The position numbers and the translations under genes were made by a program. DNA of 41,523 nt from positions 1 to 41,523 of the forward strand of contig JAIPIC010000011.1 of assembly GCA_021734865.1 (NCBI GenBank), written 5' to 3'. This DNA is from Candidatus Woesearchaeota archaeon. GTDB taxonomy: Archaea; Nanobdellota; Nanobdellia; Woesearchaeales; JAIPIC01. Each line of letters opens with the position of its first letter. Within the stretch, counting starts at the first letter, position 1. The notes beneath the pieces were generated by a model that did no database searches, was not told the DNA's origin, and worked only from the letters and a program-made list of their open reading frames with translations. Positions 24,785 to 33,155 of this stretch are shown piece after piece.

Positions 24785-25432
24785 ATGAATAATGACCAGA
24801 TGCCCAGAGAACGAATGTTATCTTTGGGACCGGATAGTCTTTCGGACTATGAACTGATAGCCATACTTCTCCAAAGCGGAACAAAGGGAGAAAATGTGCT
24901 GGATGCAGCCAAGAGGATAATATCCAAGATGCCAATATACAAACTGAGGAATATGAGTATACATGAACTTATTGATTTCAAAGGTATAGGAATAGCTAAA
25001 GCATGTATAATTATTGCAGCCTTTGAACTGTCCAAGAGAGGTGAGATGCCAAAACCAGGGAAGCAGATCCGATCAGCAAAAGATGTTTTTAAGCTTATGA
25101 GCAACCATGCAGACAATACAAAAGAGAAAGTGATATCACTTCTCCTAAATTCAAGGAATTTAATTATCCATAAGGACCTCGTCGGAATAGGGACATTGAA
25201 CTCAGTGCTTGTTCATCCAAGGGAGGTATTTAACTGTGCGATTCGCAACTCAGCCAATGGAATTATTTTGGTGCATAATCATCCAAGTGGAGACGTGACT
25301 CCCTCAGATGAAGATTTCCGCATAACCAAGGTATTGTATGACAGTGGGGAGATAATCGGAATCAATCTCATTGATCATGTCATAGTTTCAGATGGAAAAT
25401 ATTTCAGTTTTAAGGAAGAGGGTTATCTGTGA
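24785..25432 (+). CDS. RadC-like JAB/MPN domain protein
   Basis: About 215 residues from MNNDQMPRERM; the track's 44-residue extension lacks family similarity, and TTAAAAATA (24756-24764) lies 25 bases before this ATG. An N-terminal helix-hairpin-helix (IHELIDFKGIGIAKACIIIAAFEL) precedes the JAB metalloprotease-like fold with HNHPSGDVTPSDED, the complete His-x-His...Asp zinc site. The family (UPF0758/RadC) is widespread in bacteria and was misnamed as a repair protein; its activity is unsettled, and it is also common on mobile elements. It is not usual in archaea, so transfer is possible. Confidence 0.9.
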   Translation: MNNDQMPRERMLSLGPDSLSDYELIAILLQSGTKGENVLDAAKRIISKMPIYKLRNMSIHELIDFKGIGIAKACIIIAAFELSKRGEMPKPGKQIRSAKDVFKLMSNHADNTKEKVISLLLNSRNLIIHKDLVGIGTLNSVLVHPREVFNCAIRNSANGIILVHNHPSGDVTPSDEDFRITKVLYDSGEIIGINLIDHVIVSDGKYFSFKEEGYL

Positions 25433-25519
25433 AGAAGTGGATTAAATGGATTATAGAGAGCTTCTGTATTACCGTGTTAAAAGGACCATATCCTTACTTT
25501 AAATGGTAATATCAATAGA

Positions 25520-26719
25520 CTATCTCATTTTATGTCTTGAGGTACTGTATTGATTAAAGAAGAGATGCAAATAATAAATGTAAAATAATACAAGGCTCAG
25601 GTATTGACCATAATCAACCCATAAAAAATCCCCATACATATTGAATGCATAACCAGCTGCAAAAAGGAAGATTGGAAAATAGCATGTTATCAGGATCATA
25701 TTTATTATATGTTTTAGCTTGAAATCGTTTATCAGAAAGTAAACTGGTATCACTACAAGGATGAATGTGTATGGTTTCAGGCGTGGATACACAAGGAAAA
25801 CTGATACTAATGCAAACATTAAGTTATCTGAGTATTTTGTCCTGTGTTTATGATATTTTAGATATATTAAACCGATTATAACTATAATTAGGAAATAAAC
25901 AAGTAGTGACAAATACTGGTGACCATTGAATATTGAAAATAGCAGTAAGACCAATGATGGATTATGCTTACCTCCTCCCATAGATAATGGTATGAAATGG
26001 TCCACCAAAGCCAGATGATCCACATCTTCCAACTGAGGACCTGATATCATATTTGGGAAGTAATCAGCAGTCATTTTGGGAAATAAGATCATTGAAGTTA
26101 ACGACAGGATGATAAATGAAAATAACAGACCAATCACAAAATATATTTTTTTTCTCTTCTGGAAAAAAAGGAATATTGGAGCTAAAATAAAATGTATCAA
26201 TTTAGGATAACACATCAATGTCAAGACAATGCCAGACAAAAATGGCCTTTTGTACAGTAAGAAATATATCGCTATTGCGTAGAATAATAACTGGAATATG
26301 CCAATATTTCCAGTCCTGAAATTCCAGTATGACCCTAAAAACCCTGATATCAAAAGGACCATAAGCAGAGATCTGGAATTTTTTTTTCGTGCTGATGCAA
26401 TCACTATGAATGTTGCAATAAGAAGAAGGGACCAGATTATATGATAATTGAGTCTGAAACCTTGACAAGCTTTTTCGTATAATAAAAGACTAATCGGGGG
26501 ATACCAAAAAAACATCCCTTCCATGTGTGACTTTTCCAAGAGCTGATCATATTGGTATGGGTTGCCACCATCTTTTACGACTTCAACAGCATGGCAGTCA
26601 ATAACAAAATCCCAGCCGGATGTTGGGAATGCAATAATAACCATGGCTATGCTTAATATTATTACTGAAATGACAATTAGATAATATGTCTGTATATATG
26701 TCTTATTTGGAGTACCCAT
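25520..26719 (-). CDS. GT87-like polytopic glycosyltransferase
   Basis: A 399-residue membrane protein with about ten helices. GWDFVIDCHAVEVVKDGGNPYQYDQL in the first outer loop carries the acidic residues used by GT-C enzymes. YPPISLLLYE, GNIGIFQLLFYAIAIYFLLYKRPFLSGIVLTL and YPKLIHFILAPIFLFF follow the GT87 (DUF2029) pattern. GT87 enzymes transfer mannose from polyprenyl-phosphate mannose outside the cell, which fits the window's GT2 enzyme making such donors (inference). It is monocistronic and convergent with the RadC-like gene. Confidence 0.75.
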   Translation of the reverse strand: MGTPNKTYIQTYYLIVISVIILSIAMVIIAFPTSGWDFVIDCHAVEVVKDGGNPYQYDQLLEKSHMEGMFFWYPPISLLLYEKACQGFRLNYHIIWSLLLIATFIVIASARKKNSRSLLMVLLISGFLGSYWNFRTGNIGIFQLLFYAIAIYFLLYKRPFLSGIVLTLMCYPKLIHFILAPIFLFFQKRKKIYFVIGLLFSFIILSLTSMILFPKMTADYFPNMISGPQLEDVDHLALVDHFIPLSMGGGKHNPSLVLLLFSIFNGHQYLSLLVYFLIIVIIGLIYLKYHKHRTKYSDNLMFALVSVFLVYPRLKPYTFILVVIPVYFLINDFKLKHIINMILITCYFPIFLFAAGYAFNMYGDFLWVDYGQYLSLVLFYIYYLHLFFNQYSTSRHKMR

Positions 26720-26857
26720 TTAAATATAGTAAATACAGCACTATTAATTATTTATCGATAATTGAAGATGATTGTACAGTCCAAGTGATGTCAATTTTTA
26801 GGTCGATAAATATTTAAACAAGCGATGCTAGAAACATTATTAAAAAGAGGTATGTAT

Positions 26858-28600
26858 ATGATTTTTAAAGATATAAGTGTCAAAATCCAGTTGATGATTA
26901 TCTGTATTCTTCTTGTAACAGTGCCTGTAAGTATCGTTGGCTATATGACTTATGTCTCTGCGGAAAATGAAACAACTGAGCGTGTTGAACAGCAGCTTAC
27001 AATCATTGCGCAAGATTGGCAGAGGATTGTGCAGACATATGCTCTTAACTCAAAGCATGTTATGGAAGACAAAGGATTGCAGGGTCTGCAAGAATATAAA
27101 GAGTCAGTTAAGCAAAAGATTGCTGATATGCATATTGGGGAAGCTGGTTATATTTTTGTTCTGGACAGTAAGGGACAATATATTGTATCAAAGGACCGGT
27201 TGCGTGATGGTGAGAATATTTGGGATTCACAAGATGCTGATGATGTTTATTTTATTAGGGAAATTGTAAATGGCGCAAAAACTAAAGAATTTCACATCCA
27301 ATATTATCCATGGAAGAATGAAGGAGATAACAAAGAAAGGCTTAAGATTGCAGCCTCGACGTATGTACCAGAATGGGATTGGATAATCGGCGTAAGCGCA
27401 TACCAGAATGACCTAAAAGGGACGCTGGGTGGTCTGGATAAGATAAAATCAATAATGATAGTTGGAATTATATGCTCAATAATCATCGGATCTGTTGTTG
27501 CTTACTTTCTTGCTCTTTATCTTTCATTAGTCCTGAAAAGTCTGGCAGGCCGGATGAGGCAAATGGCCCTTGGCGACCTAACAATCACTATAGATAAGAA
27601 TCCAGGAAAGAATGAATTAGGTAGTATTTTCATGGCATTCGGAGCTCTTGATGAAAGCCTTAGAGCTTTGATTTCCAAGATTGCTGCAAATGCTGGAACC
27701 TCTGCAAAGATTTCGACTGATCTTTCTATAAGTTCAGATGAGGTAACAGCTTCTACTGAACAGGTAGCATCAACTATGCAGGAAATTGCTCGAGGAGCAC
27801 AAAAGCAGAGTAGACAGGTCAGTCAGACTGCTAATATAATCAAAAATTTTATTACTACTATCAATGAGATAGGAAGCAAATCGAAAAACACTTCTCAAGC
27901 TGCAGCAGAAGCTAATAAAGCTGTGGCTAAAGGCGTCGATTCAGCAAAGAATGCTGTATCAAAAATTGAATCTTTAAGATCAACTGTGAACCGATCAACA
28001 AAACTCATCCAAGGATTAGGAGAGAAAAGTGAGGAAGTAGGAAAAATTACTGATATGATAAATGGAATATCAGAACAGACTAATCTGCTTTCTTTAAACG
28101 CAGCGATTGAAGCCGCAAGAGCTGGAGAGGCAGGAAGGGGTTTTGCCGTTGTTGCTCAGGAAGTTAAAAAACTGGCAGAAGGAAGTAAGAATGCAACTCA
28201 CGAAATAACTAGGCTTGTAACAGATATTCAGAACGAAATAAAGAATGCGATAGAAAGTATGGAACAAGGTTCTCTGGAGATGGACAGTAGTAACAAGACA
28301 ATAAATGATTCTCTGCAGTCGCTTGAGGGGATCAGCAGTTCAGTTGCTATTGCTGTCAATCTAGTGAGTGAGATCTTACCCTTGGCTGAAATGCTTGTTG
28401 CTGGTACGAAGCAGGTTGAGAAAGCAGTGACTGAGATTAGCTCTGTATCTGAAGAAAATGCCGCAAATAGTGAGGAGGTTTCTGCATCTGTTGAAGAGAT
28501 TTCAAGCGCTATGCAGAGAGTTGCCCAGGCTGCGCAAGGTCTAGCTCAAAAATCACAAGATTTGCAGAAGCTCGTAGGTGTGTTTAAAATTAATGATTAA
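26858..28600 (+). CDS. Methyl-accepting chemotaxis protein with Cache sensor
   Basis: The ATG at 26858 is seven bases after AGAGG (26846-26850), and a TATA-like AATATTTAAAC lies near 26809-26819, so I prefer it to the track start (26825). The protein has about 580 residues: TM1, an extracellular single-Cache (sCache_2-like) domain with [31 protein letters not shown]2 (about 200-225), HAMP, and a long cytoplasmic coiled coil whose tip is [21 protein letters not shown] Cache domain binds small organic ligands directly, in contrast with the window's other receptor. It is monocistronic and its stop overlaps a minus-strand mini-ORF. Confidence 0.93.
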   Translation: MIFKDISVKIQLMIICILLVTVPVSIVGYMTYVSAENETTERVEQQLTIIAQDWQRIVQTYALNSKHVMEDKGLQGLQEYKESVKQKIADMHIGEAGYIFVLDSKGQYIVSKDRLRDGENIWDSQDADDVYFIREIVNGAKTKEFHIQYYPWKNEGDNKERLKIAASTYVPEWDWIIGVSAYQNDLKGTLGGLDKIKSIMIVGIICSIIIGSVVAYFLALYLSLVLKSLAGRMRQMALGDLTITIDKNPGKNELGSIFMAFGALDESLRALISKIAANAGTSAKISTDLSISSDEVTASTEQVASTMQEIARGAQKQSRQVSQTANIIKNFITTINEIGSKSKNTSQAAAEANKAVAKGVDSAKNAVSKIESLRSTVNRSTKLIQGLGEKSEEVGKITDMINGISEQTNLLSLNAAIEAARAGEAGRGFAVVAQEVKKLAEGSKNATHEITRLVTDIQNEIKNAIESMEQGSLEMDSSNKTINDSLQSLEGISSSVAIAVNLVSEILPLAEMLVAGTKQVEKAVTEISSVSEENAANSEEVSASVEEISSAMQRVAQAAQGLAQKSQDLQKLVGVFKIND

Positions 28601-28707
28601 ATTTTATCTTTTTTTTGTATCAAATCTTTTATCAGAAAAAAAGTCAGTACAAATGTTGCCAGAACCAAAGCTATTGCGTCTGCTATCAGGAGTAATGTTA
28701 GGTCCAC
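28597..28707 (-). CDS. 36-residue single-helix protein after the symporter (not in ORF track)
   Basis: Reading the minus strand from a GTG at 28707 gives [20 protein letters not shown] (initiator as Met), then [16 protein letters not shown] and TAA: one membrane helix with a lysine-rich cytoplasmic end. The start overlaps the symporter stop by 10 bases, and GAGGT lies just upstream inside the symporter gene, so translation would be coupled. Tiny single-helix proteins placed immediately after SSS symporter genes are known (called symporter small accessory proteins in NCBI annotation); whether this one is homologous I cannot check. Its stop overlaps the convergent chemoreceptor stop by three bases. 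Confidence 0.62.
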   Translation of the reverse strand: MDLTLLLIADAIALVLATFVLTFFLIKDLIQKKDKI

Positions 28708-30140
28708 TTTACTACCTCTTGTTTTCCCTCATTAACAGTTTTTCTCAGTTTCATACTGGTTATTGTAACTACAACATATACAATTAGTGACATTAAAAGT
28801 CCGGGATACATGGGTTCCAGCCCAAAAATGTATGTTGGCCAACCTTCATAGGCATTAATATAACCATCCATCATCCATAATGTAGATGTCAGTGAACCAA
28901 TTATTATACTTAAAAATGATGCATTTGGTGATTTCCTACCTTTAAAGAAGAAACCTGCTAAAACAGGTATCAATAAAGCACTAATGCCAATAGTCCCAAT
29001 TGTATACCACATGGCTACTAGCGATGTAAAAGAAAGTGCGATTATTGCAGCAATAACGCCGGCGATTACAATTCCAATTTTGGTGACAAACATTATTTTC
29101 TTTTCTGATGCTTTTTTGTTAAATATTTTGTAATATAAATCATGTGATATGTTCATTGCTCCTAGGAACGTAAAAGAATCTATCGTAGACATTATTGTTG
29201 CTATGAGACCAGTAAAGAAAAATCCTTTGAATACTATTGGTAGGACTGCCGCTGCAAATACAGGGTAAGCAGTTGTAGGGTCGATACCTGGCATCGCAGC
29301 CCTGGCATACATGCCAGTAAATGTTGTGCAGACATCAAACAATGCCCAGAAAACAATTGAGATTAGAATACCTCGTTTAGGTATCATCGAGTTCTTTGCT
29401 GCATAGCATCTTTGATAAAATCCTGGATCAACAAGTGTCCAAAAGGCAATGAATCCCCACACAAGAATCATCTGGATTGTCCAGTCTCCAGTAAGCGTAA
29501 AATGAGATGCAGGTAGATTGGCTTGAAGGAATCCAATCCCACCAAATTTGAATACAGCAAATGGGATTATCATGGCTACTCCAAGCATCATGAGGAAAAA
29601 CTGTATGAAATCAGTGTATACCACACCCATGAAACCACCGCGCATTGTGTAAAATATCATCACTAATGTTCCAATAAGGATTCCTACCCAATGAGGCCAG
29701 CCAAACAGAAGGCTAAAGACCAAGCCTAATGAAAAAACATAAGGTGCTGGCGTTACCATGATAAAATTGAACACTGCTCCTAGGAAACGTGATTTCTTAT
29801 CATAGAACTTTTCAAGCAGGTCTGGTATTGTAAACAGATTTGATTTTCTGACTTTATGGGCAATAAAAAATGCGAAGAACAAATAACTGAGATACCAGAA
29901 GAAACCTTGTGTCAGCCAGTTGACTATCCCATAGTTATATGAAAGCTCTCCCACTCCAAGCAGACCGCCGTACCAAGTACTGACAAGTGTTGCTACAAAT
30001 ATGGGAAGTGTAAGTCTTCTTCCTGCAAGAAAGTAATCAGTAATGTTATGTACCTTTTTGCGAACAACATAACCGATCACCAAAAGAAGTATAAAATAAA
30101 TTATTATGATTGAGTTATCTATCCATGAAAGTTCTATCAT
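28698..30140 (-). CDS. SSS-family sodium symporter, probable thiamine or precursor transporter
   Basis: A 480-residue member of the sodium:solute symporter family with about 13 helices. NITDYFLAGRRLTLPIFVATLVSTWYGG is the family's N-terminal TM2 region, GGFMGVVYTDFIQFFLMMLG matches the TM6 signature, and GLIATIMSTIDSFTFLGAMNISHDLY is the TM9 signature with the Na2-site Ser/Thr residues. It starts three bases after the thiamine pyrophosphokinase stop, downstream of a ThiR-type regulator. The context therefore points to Na+-driven uptake of thiamine or its pyrimidine/thiazole precursor; this is inferred from the operon and not from the transporter sequence itself. Confidence 0.9.
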   Translation of the reverse strand: MIELSWIDNSIIIIYFILLLVIGYVVRKKVHNITDYFLAGRRLTLPIFVATLVSTWYGGLLGVGELSYNYGIVNWLTQGFFWYLSYLFFAFFIAHKVRKSNLFTIPDLLEKFYDKKSRFLGAVFNFIMVTPAPYVFSLGLVFSLLFGWPHWVGILIGTLVMIFYTMRGGFMGVVYTDFIQFFLMMLGVAMIIPFAVFKFGGIGFLQANLPASHFTLTGDWTIQMILVWGFIAFWTLVDPGFYQRCYAAKNSMIPKRGILISIVFWALFDVCTTFTGMYARAAMPGIDPTTAYPVFAAAVLPIVFKGFFFTGLIATIMSTIDSFTFLGAMNISHDLYYKIFNKKASEKKIMFVTKIGIVIAGVIAAIIALSFTSLVAMWYTIGTIGISALLIPVLAGFFFKGRKSPNASFLSIIIGSLTSTLWMMDGYINAYEGWPTYIFGLEPMYPGLLMSLIVYVVVTITSMKLRKTVNEGKQEVVKWT

Positions 30141-30142
30141 TT

Positions 30143-30883
30143 TTACACCAAACGGGAATTCTTAGATTCATCAGTTCGATCACAATCGTCCGAGATAATA
30201 TTTTGGTGCATTGTAGAATTATTCAATATTGCATCCGATATTGTATTTGGAATTATGATCATTACCTTCCCTGATTTCATGTCGATTCTGCAAATATCCT
30301 CTGTAGCTAAGTTGCTGACACCAAACCATCCTGACTCTGTGTCAAGATTATTCACATTCCACTTCAATCCAGTATAACTGAGACCTTTAACGGGTTCAAG
30401 CGGGATTACTGATATGGTTTTTCCTTTGATGTTTGTCAGTTTTATTAGACGATTAACAATATGTATTGTGGAATTTTTGTCCACCATCCTTAGTCTGATT
30501 CCACCATCAGTGGTTTGTGGCTTAGAATTATTTTCAGAGACATATCTTGAGAGGGTAATTATATTCGCAAGAAAATGATCTGTTCTTGTGCCATTCGCAC
30601 AAAAGAGAGTTATCTGGCTGGGCTTAAAGGTGAGCGCTAAGGAAAGAGCAAGTTCTGTGTCTGTCCTTGACTGATCTTTATCGTCAATAATCTTTACGTC
30701 CTGATGTTTGTAATATTCCAAAACATCCGATTTGATAGAATCCAGGTCACCTATTATATATTGTGGTACAATCCTCATTTTATGGGCATGATTGGCTCCA
30801 CCATCAGCACATATTAAAATGTCTGAATTACACTCAGTGACTGAATCATCAAATTCTCCGTTCGCTATGATACCAATTTTCAT
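30143..30883 (-). CDS. Thiamine pyrophosphokinase
   Basis: A 246-residue TPK that converts thiamine plus ATP to thiamine pyrophosphate in one step. The motifs are CADGGANHAH (25-34), the metal/ATP site GDLDSIK (45-51), DQSRTDTELAL (70-80), and NGTRTDHFLANI. The C-terminal beta domain binds thiamine (KGLSYTGLKWNVNN). A roughly 30-residue tail after VMIIIPN is polar and atypical. Its start overlaps the regulator stop as ATGA. TPK is a salvage enzyme, so its pairing with a transporter implies import of ready-made thiamine. Confidence 0.93.
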   Translation of the reverse strand: MKIGIIANGEFDDSVTECNSDILICADGGANHAHKMRIVPQYIIGDLDSIKSDVLEYYKHQDVKIIDDKDQSRTDTELALSLALTFKPSQITLFCANGTRTDHFLANIITLSRYVSENNSKPQTTDGGIRLRMVDKNSTIHIVNRLIKLTNIKGKTISVIPLEPVKGLSYTGLKWNVNNLDTESGWFGVSNLATEDICRIDMKSGKVMIIIPNTISDAILNNSTMHQNIISDDCDRTDESKNSRLV

Positions 30884-31650
30884 TTTATCTTTGTGAGTTG
30901 TGCCAATTTTCCAACTACATCTACAGCATCTGTGCCAATGATATATGAGCAGGGCTCTATTCCAAATGCTCCTTTATGGATAATTATATCAGTATCAATG
31001 CGTGCACTAGGAAACCCCTTATCTCTATATCCATAAACTTTCAGGCCTAGTCCAGTATATTTGGAATACTTGATATTCATTATTGATCTGTACCTTGTAC
31101 CTTTCATCCGAAATATCAAAGAAGCAAGATGCTTACTGTTTTCAAAACCGACTGGGCCATAATAGGCAAGTTTGTTATTTACAAAGACCATACCTCCGGC
31201 AATTGAAGCGACGTCAGACATCCGTTCTGGATCTTTGAGTGACATTGCTAAGTTGACCTTGATTTTAGGGATAAGTCCGTTCAGATCAAATGTTTGTAGT
31301 ATATTTACTGCCCGCAGGACATTATCAATTACATCCTGACGCTCATCTGTGAGAAGCTCTTCTTTTTTACCAAGATAGAAACCACCTTCAACTTTTGCAG
31401 TTGTGATGCATGATTGAAAATAGGCTTTACGATCGTCTTTAATCAAATCAGTAAATCTTCTGGCACTAGCAATAATAGTCTTGGACGCTGTAGAGTTATT
31501 TTTCAGATAGACACTTACCATCGGCTGGGTTATGTCGAGAAGCTTTGATATAGCTGTCTGGCTGTATCCTTTACTATGGAGTTCCTTGGCTACAATTTCT
31601 TTCAAGACAGGAAGATCGTCCTCAGAGCAAATTATTGTTTCAGTTACCAT
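30880..31650 (-). CDS. thiR: ThiR-type HTH-ThiN thiamine repressor
   Basis: From the ATG at 31650 the protein has 256 residues; the track start at 31671 adds seven. A helix-turn-helix (about 17-50: YSQTAISKLLDITQPMVSVYLK) precedes a ThiN domain (VDNVLRAVNILQTFDLNGLIPKIKVNLAMSL-type region through CSYIIGTDAVDVVGKLAQL, with VIDNVL in the actual sequence). HTH-ThiN proteins, studied as ThiR in Haloferax, bind thiamine phosphates and repress thiamine genes. Here it leads an operon with TPK and a symporter. TATA-like AAATATATAA on the minus strand lies about 30 bases upstream, so the mRNA may be leaderless. The ThiN domain is probably sensory and not a thiamine-phosphate synthase. Confidence 0.9.
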   Translation of the reverse strand: MVTETIICSEDDLPVLKEIVAKELHSKGYSQTAISKLLDITQPMVSVYLKNNSTASKTIIASARRFTDLIKDDRKAYFQSCITTAKVEGGFYLGKKEELLTDERQDVIDNVLRAVNILQTFDLNGLIPKIKVNLAMSLKDPERMSDVASIAGGMVFVNNKLAYYGPVGFENSKHLASLIFRMKGTRYRSIMNIKYSKYTGLGLKVYGYRDKGFPSARIDTDIIIHKGAFGIEPCSYIIGTDAVDVVGKLAQLTKIK

Positions 31651-31682
31651 AAATGATTTATTAAGAAACATAAGTGATTTAT
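31649..31682 (-). promoter_or_regulatory. Candidate ThiR operator pair and promoter core
   Basis: ATAAATGATTTAT (31649-31661, a perfect palindrome around G) and ATAAGTGATTTAT (31670-31682) are near-identical 13-mers spaced 21 bases apart, two helical turns. One covers the likely transcription and translation start, and the other abuts the TATA-like stretch at 31678-31688. This is the expected layout for autorepression by ThiR (inference). Confidence 0.45.
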
Positions 31683-31823
31683 ATATTTTTAGTTATATTT
31701 AGTTATGTCTAGAATAAGCGATACTAATAATCTGTGTTATTTCTCATATTGTACTCCAAATATGTGACGATATTTTAACCTCCAGGTATGAAACCCTCAA
31801 TTGCTCATTCAAAATATCAGAGA

Positions 31824-33050
31824 TTATTCTGTTGAATTAAACTTTTTTGAGGTCTTGCTCCTTATGAGATTGACTATCTTAAGCTTCTTAGAATTCATAT
31901 AAAATTTGTTAACTATATAGAATGAAGCTATACCTATTGCTATCGAGATCATCGACCACCTAGCTAGGTCAGGCAGACTGAAGGCGATTAGCTGGCCTGC
32001 TACAGCTTTGTTTGTGAGGGGGTCTGTAAAGAAGAATCTTGCGCCTGGCATTGCTCCAAGACTAACTATTGTAGCAATAGTACCGACTGCAAATATAACT
32101 TGCAGTAAGGTCATCTCTTTCTGGGAATTTTCTTTATATATTGTATCTATGAGAGTCAGTGTTGAATGAACATAATCACGTGCCATGATCCATTGTTCAT
32201 TGACGTAATCATTCAGATTTATCATTTCGTCAAAGTCAAAGAGCTTGAGATTCTTTAGGATTGTCTCGTCTTTGTTCTGAATTACAATTCTTTGCCGTTC
32301 AGCGATGAAATTGTCAAATTGCTGGAGCTGTGACATAGTGTGTTTTATTTGTCTTTCTGCCTCAAGGAGCTGGTCTATGAGCTGAGGCAGTTCTTTCATC
32401 CTAAGCTGACTTTTATTCCTGACATCAGTTACCTGACGCCAGATATCATGATATTCAGATACTAAATATGGGATGATGTTTTGATAATCTGAAAGCACTA
32501 TCTGGCTTTCAAGGAGGGTTTTGAGTTTTCTGTTTCTTTGGAGCGATTTAAACACATATTTGAATACAGCCAGACCGTTTCCATAATATTTTTTTATGCG
32601 AAAAGGTTTAGTTATTGAGATTGTATAATCATGATTGCGTCCTAAACTTTTGAATAATCCATCTGCTTTCTGGTCGTTCATGCTGGAATCAAAAATTAGT
32701 ACTTCAGGGACCTTCTTAACGAGTTTTCTTATCAGAAGTGTATCCAGTACGTGCATCTGAAGGATATCTTTGTATATGACTTCTATTATGAAGTGGTTTA
32801 ACTCAGCAACATTATCAACAATCTTTGTAAGGTTCCTTATACCATATACAAGACCGTCCTGAGTTACAATGTACTTTACTTTGTTGTGTATTATTTCGAT
32901 AAAATCAAAGTCATCCCGAATATATTTGACTGTAAAGCCCTCTTCTCTTAAATGCTTTTTAATCTTAAGCAGATGAATTTTTGTCAGAAAAAATAATCTG
33001 CCCACTATTATCTTTGATACCATATAAAGCCTCTTTTGTCGTATACACAT
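31824..33050 (-). CDS. Unknown protein with two C-terminal membrane helices
   Basis: 408 residues (399 if the start is the second Met, MVSKIIVGR). The soluble N-terminal region (about 15-190) is alpha/beta with KYIVTQDGLVYGIRNLTKIVDNV. A long helical coiled-coil part follows (about 200-315; LIDQLLEAERQIKHTMSQLQQFDNF). Two C-terminal helices (LLQVIFAVGTIATIVSLG and WSMISIAIGIASFYIVN) are separated by a short loop. The plan of soluble domain, long helix and two C-terminal helices recalls CorA-like proteins, but the GMN motif is absent. I do not recognise a family. It is monocistronic, about 170 bases upstream of thiR. Confidence 0.75.
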   Translation of the reverse strand: MCIRQKRLYMVSKIIVGRLFFLTKIHLLKIKKHLREEGFTVKYIRDDFDFIEIIHNKVKYIVTQDGLVYGIRNLTKIVDNVAELNHFIIEVIYKDILQMHVLDTLLIRKLVKKVPEVLIFDSSMNDQKADGLFKSLGRNHDYTISITKPFRIKKYYGNGLAVFKYVFKSLQRNRKLKTLLESQIVLSDYQNIIPYLVSEYHDIWRQVTDVRNKSQLRMKELPQLIDQLLEAERQIKHTMSQLQQFDNFIAERQRIVIQNKDETILKNLKLFDFDEMINLNDYVNEQWIMARDYVHSTLTLIDTIYKENSQKEMTLLQVIFAVGTIATIVSLGAMPGARFFFTDPLTNKAVAGQLIAFSLPDLARWSMISIAIGIASFYIVNKFYMNSKKLKIVNLIRSKTSKKFNSTE

Positions 33051-33155
33051 ATAATAAGAGAAGGTCTATTTAAAAACATTTAGATTTACTTAGTGGTCAT
33101 AAACTATCTAACCAAACATTAAAATCAAAGTAATTAATTGTATTATATATCAAAA

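Noticed and set aside
26750-26811. ATTTATCGA and TCGATAAAT inverted 9-mers upstream of the Cache chemoreceptor
   Set aside because: They are 44 bases apart in AT-rich DNA with no further symmetry, too weak to call an operator.
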